Position numbers and translations under genes: made by a program. Under the pieces are notes generated by a model that saw only the letters and a list, made by a program, of their open reading frames with translations, had not been told where the DNA came from and searched no databases. A DNA stretch of 64,000 nt from Epiperipatus broadwayi (Eukaryota > Onychophora > Udeonychophora > Euonychophora > Peripatidae), in assembly GCA_028023455.1 (NCBI GenBank), contig JAQFVV010000018.1:9384771-9448770 (forward strand). Reading direction: 5' to 3'. This document shows positions 61,080 through 64,000 of this stretch, one piece after another (positions within the stretch are counted from its first letter, which is position 1; each line of letters opens with the position of its first letter).

Positions 61080-62230
61080 TTTTCTACTCCCTCTTTTAAT
61101 ATTTCATTTTTAGTGGTTTTTTTTTTTTTTTGGTTATACGGGCGATTTTTTTTTTTTTTTTGGCTTTAACTTTTATTTTTGAAATAAATTTTTGTTACCT
61201 TTTTTAAAAAATAAAAACCAAAAAATAACTTCTGCCTCTAAGTTTTACAAAGTATTTTTCAATACATCCCATCCCCCACCCCAAAATAAAGTAAGAACAA
61301 AACTTTTGACTTTTTCAAATTTCAGTTTTTTGTTTTTTTTTTGTTTAAAAATATGGCCACTTTTTTTTTGGCCTACAAGGCGATATCTTTTTTGCCTTTA
61401 TTTATATACCACTGATATACTAAAACTTTTATTTTTATAACCAATTTTTATTACCTTTTTTAAAAAATAAAAACAAACCAAAAATAACTTTTGTCTCAGT
61501 GAAGACAAAGATATTTCTCAACCCACTCCCCCCAAAAAAAATTAAAATAAGATCTTTTTTGGCTTTAACTTTCATTTTTTAAATCAATTTTATCACCCTT
61601 TTTTAAAAAAAAAAAACAACCAAAAAATTTCTGTCTCTAACTTTTATAAAGTATTTCTCAGTCCACCACCGCCAAATTAAAATAAGATGAAAACTTTGGA
61701 CTTTTTTAAGTTTCGTTTTCTTTTTTTTTTTTTGTTTAAAAATATGCCCACTTTTTTTTTGGCATATAAGGCGATATTTTTTTTGGGCTTTATTTGTATA
61801 CCACTATTTCTGTTACCTTTTTTTAAAAATAAAAACAAACAAAAAATAACTTTGGTAGCTATGAAGACAAAGTATTTTTCAACCCACTCTCCCCCCCAAA
61901 AAAAAAATTAAAATAAGATCAAAATTTTTGACTTTTTTAACTTTCGTTGTCTTTTTTTTTAAAAGACGGTGACTATATGGCAATTTTTTTTGTTTTGGCT
62001 TTATTTCTATTATGCGATGTCTATTTTGCCATTTTTAAAAAAAGAAAATTTGTATTAATTACATTTTTTGATCCTTTCAACATACCAGCACAAAAAAAAA
62101 AAAAATACAATAACATCAAAACTTCAGACTTTTATGCATTTAGTTTTATTTTTTCAGATTTAAAATACAGCGACTTTTTTTTGGCTGTACGGTGATTTTA
62201 TTTACGCGATTTCTATTTTGCTCTTACTAC
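61080..62230. repeat. T-rich degenerate tandem array
   Basis: Units contain 'gttaccttttttaaaaa', a C-rich 'cacccc' patch before 'aaaataa', then 'gactttttt', a homopolymer, 'gtttaaaaatatggccactt' and 'aaggcgatat'. The anchor 'ttaccttttttaaaa' recurs near 61195, 61450, 61595, 61812 and, altered, 62025, so spacing varies from about 140 to 255. ORFs inside (61192-61440, 61687-61911, 61947-62195) come from the repeat and are not genes. Confidence 0.8.
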
Positions 62231-62245
62231 TATCAAAAGACAACC

Positions 62246-64000
62246 TCCATATATATTGTAACGATCCGGAGAAAGCGACTTAACGTAAACTGCACTACGG
62301 GGCGCCATCTAGGCATTTGAACCTAGAAAAATTTATAAAGTAGGCAGATACGTAAGTCAAAAAAAAAAAAATTTTCCATTTTGATTCCGGTCGTTAGCCC
62401 ATGTCACTAGCTCAGGGAGTAGCAGAGATTTAATAATATCATATCTTATCTAATTAGATTTCAACATTAAAAAATAAATAAAATAAGCCACTGCCAGTAA
62501 TTAACATACAATTATTTATTTATGCACATATATATAAGATTTAAAATTATTTTAGTATTAGTTTTACATTTTAACATTTAACATTATTTTTAACTTTGAT
62601 TTTTGACTTTAATTTACATTTAATTACTATTATATTCTAATTTTACATTTTAATTAAGTTCGCACAGATAAATTTATGAAAGCTTGTTTATAATGTTGAA
62701 TATAGATCGGTTACATAGATTTCACGGTCAAAAACATTTCAAAGTAAGCATAAACGATCAAAATACAAAATTATTGATTACTGACAATTGCGGAGGGAAA
62801 TTTATACGTAACCCAATAGTATTCACCATAAGATACTTGCATTGTCACCAATAACTTAAAAGACATCCGAATAAATACATTTTAGATACTCACCATAAGG
62901 TATCATTATTTATCGAATGTCTATATATTTTGATCAAATATGGAAACGCAAAACATAGTTAACCAATAAACAATCCATGCAAGCGTCTATAAACAACTTA
63001 AATTTAATGCATTTTTATTTAGGGTCGAGTATGAATAGACCAGATAAATTTGCTTTTGAAAATAAACATTCTATCCCTATTTAACCTTAGACTAAAATTC
63101 GTAGTCAAACTGGCATCAATTCATCTGATATATCGATGTATTCAATGTAATAAAATACGGCAGCACAAAAGGTTAAGAGAAGAAATTGCCTCTTATGAGA
63201 TAGGAATATTACATCTATCTGCAAAGAAGAGCAATAAAACAAAAACTCCATAGAAAGGAACTGCGGTATCCGACTTATAATTCCTTCCATAGGCAAACGG
63301 AAGTGTGCGGCGTATGAAGCGATTCTGCCCGTAGTGAATCAATATTACATCTACTAATCACACCAATATATCCAATCCATTGACCCAATCTAACCACGAA
63401 ACAAATAACCTAAGATTACCCTCCCCTAATATAACTTTACAAATCTATACAGCCATTCACGCCCGACTTAAGTTTAACATTTATATAATTTACCTTAACG
63501 GAAAACAGAAATCATAATAAAACTTAAAGAACAAAAAATAAATAAATAAATGGAAATGATTTTAAATATATATATAAAAAAAGAAATACATCAAATAACA
63601 TTATTAATAAATTAAGTTGGTCAGATAGGATAATATTGCAATCATTTAAATCTGGAAAGTTTAATTTAATGTTCATTATTTATAAAGTTCTTACAGTTTA
63701 AAACAGTTCCTCTTTATCCGTGCTTGCCATGACATGAATTCCCACGCCGTCCTAAGATTGATATTCTGTTGGCCGATTTATTTATCCATCCGGAGGTTTT
63801 TGTTTTAACTGGTCCTCAATGTAGAAAAACGATAGTTCATTTCTCTTTCTTTGCTAGCAAAACTGAAGGGATTGAATCGTGCGTCTTTTTCAATCCCTTC
63901 TTCACTTCCGCACTACCACGTATCTCTCACATCGTAATTAGTCATTCCCTCCCAATAATTTTCAACCTTGTCCTTTTATATTCATTTGAAGGATTGCCTT
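62246..64000. other. Non-coding stretch, CpG-richer toward its end
   Basis: GC-richer patches lie at about 62258-62350 and 63240-63340, and again from 63700. A perfect 11-bp hairpin (arms 'gaagggattga', 63865-63875 and 63890-63900, 14-base loop) is present. Two overlapping ORFs at 63050-63296 have no recognisable domain. It could hold a promoter or exon edge of a gene outside the window, but nothing proves it. Confidence 0.35.

Noticed and set aside
61192-62195. Three ORFs with F/K-rich products and apparent membrane segments
   Set aside because: All arise from a T-rich tandem array; F and K runs come from homopolymers.
63865-63900. GC-containing hairpin as a terminator
   Set aside because: The perfect 11-bp stem has no gene upstream and this is eukaryotic DNA; it is kept only as a remark.
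1-64000. CRISPR arrays, bacterial operons or defence systems
   Set aside because: No regularly spaced identical repeats with unique spacers and no such proteins; the minisatellite at 35.9 kb has no spacers.

Overview
The window looks like intergenic, repeat-dominated DNA from an AT-rich animal genome, most likely an invertebrate. Evidence for a eukaryote: no bacterial-style operons, many A/T homopolymers and microsatellites, an RTE-type LINE, a hAT transposon with a BED zinc finger, Ty3/Gypsy-like LTR retroelements, foldback/MITE-like hairpins and tRNA-like SINE heads. The sequence alone does not fix the species. I recognise no host gene with confidence; every recognisable coding region belongs to a decayed transposable element.

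Layout. 1-2.8 kb: AT-rich, with one tRNA-like SINE head. 2.8-6.1 kb: a nearly full-length RTE-type retrotransposon on the minus strand, with one in-frame stop and one frameshift. 6.1-6.95 kb: a possible TIR element. 9.1-9.5 kb: remnant of a second non-LTR reverse transcriptase. 9.8-11.0 kb: a 280-bp hairpin followed by two unrecognised C-rich ORFs. 12.1-16.5 kb: two foldback elements of one family, the first split by a 3.2-kb hAT element with an 8-bp target-site duplication. 23.9-28.9 kb: an LTR element on the minus strand (element A) with gag remnants only, very unequal LTRs and ATAT flanks. 29.0-30.8 kb: remains of a plus-strand LTR element (B) with a putative primer-binding site, gag, protease, integrase C-terminus, polypurine tract and putative LTR start. 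30.8-34.1 and 41.5-46.1 kb: two diverged copies of a repeat of about 3 kb. 35.0-35.6 kb: another gag remnant. 35.86-36.24 kb: a minisatellite of about 63 bp. 38.7-41.15 kb: a third plus-strand LTR element (C) with gag, protease and the start of RT. 46.9-55.5 kb: scattered inverted repeats, including an 830-bp compound palindrome, a 194-bp hairpin and more copies of the foldback family. 57.2-58.1 kb: a second, 5'-truncated RTE copy with an inverted tail fragment at its head. 60.7-62.2 kb: a hAT-like terminus and a T-rich degenerate tandem array.

The parts do not form a working pathway. The informative aspect is nesting: hAT inside a foldback, element A inside sequence 131 bp upstream of element B's primer-binding site, and a 1.4-kb insertion inside one copy of the large repeat. 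One point concerns data quality: positions 48128-48147 exactly match 20 bases of an Illumina adapter, so the assembly should be distrusted there. I found no convincing new biological system; the least explained items are the compound palindrome at 51.3-52.1 kb, the C-rich ORF pair at 10.2-11.0 kb and the 3-kb repeat family.
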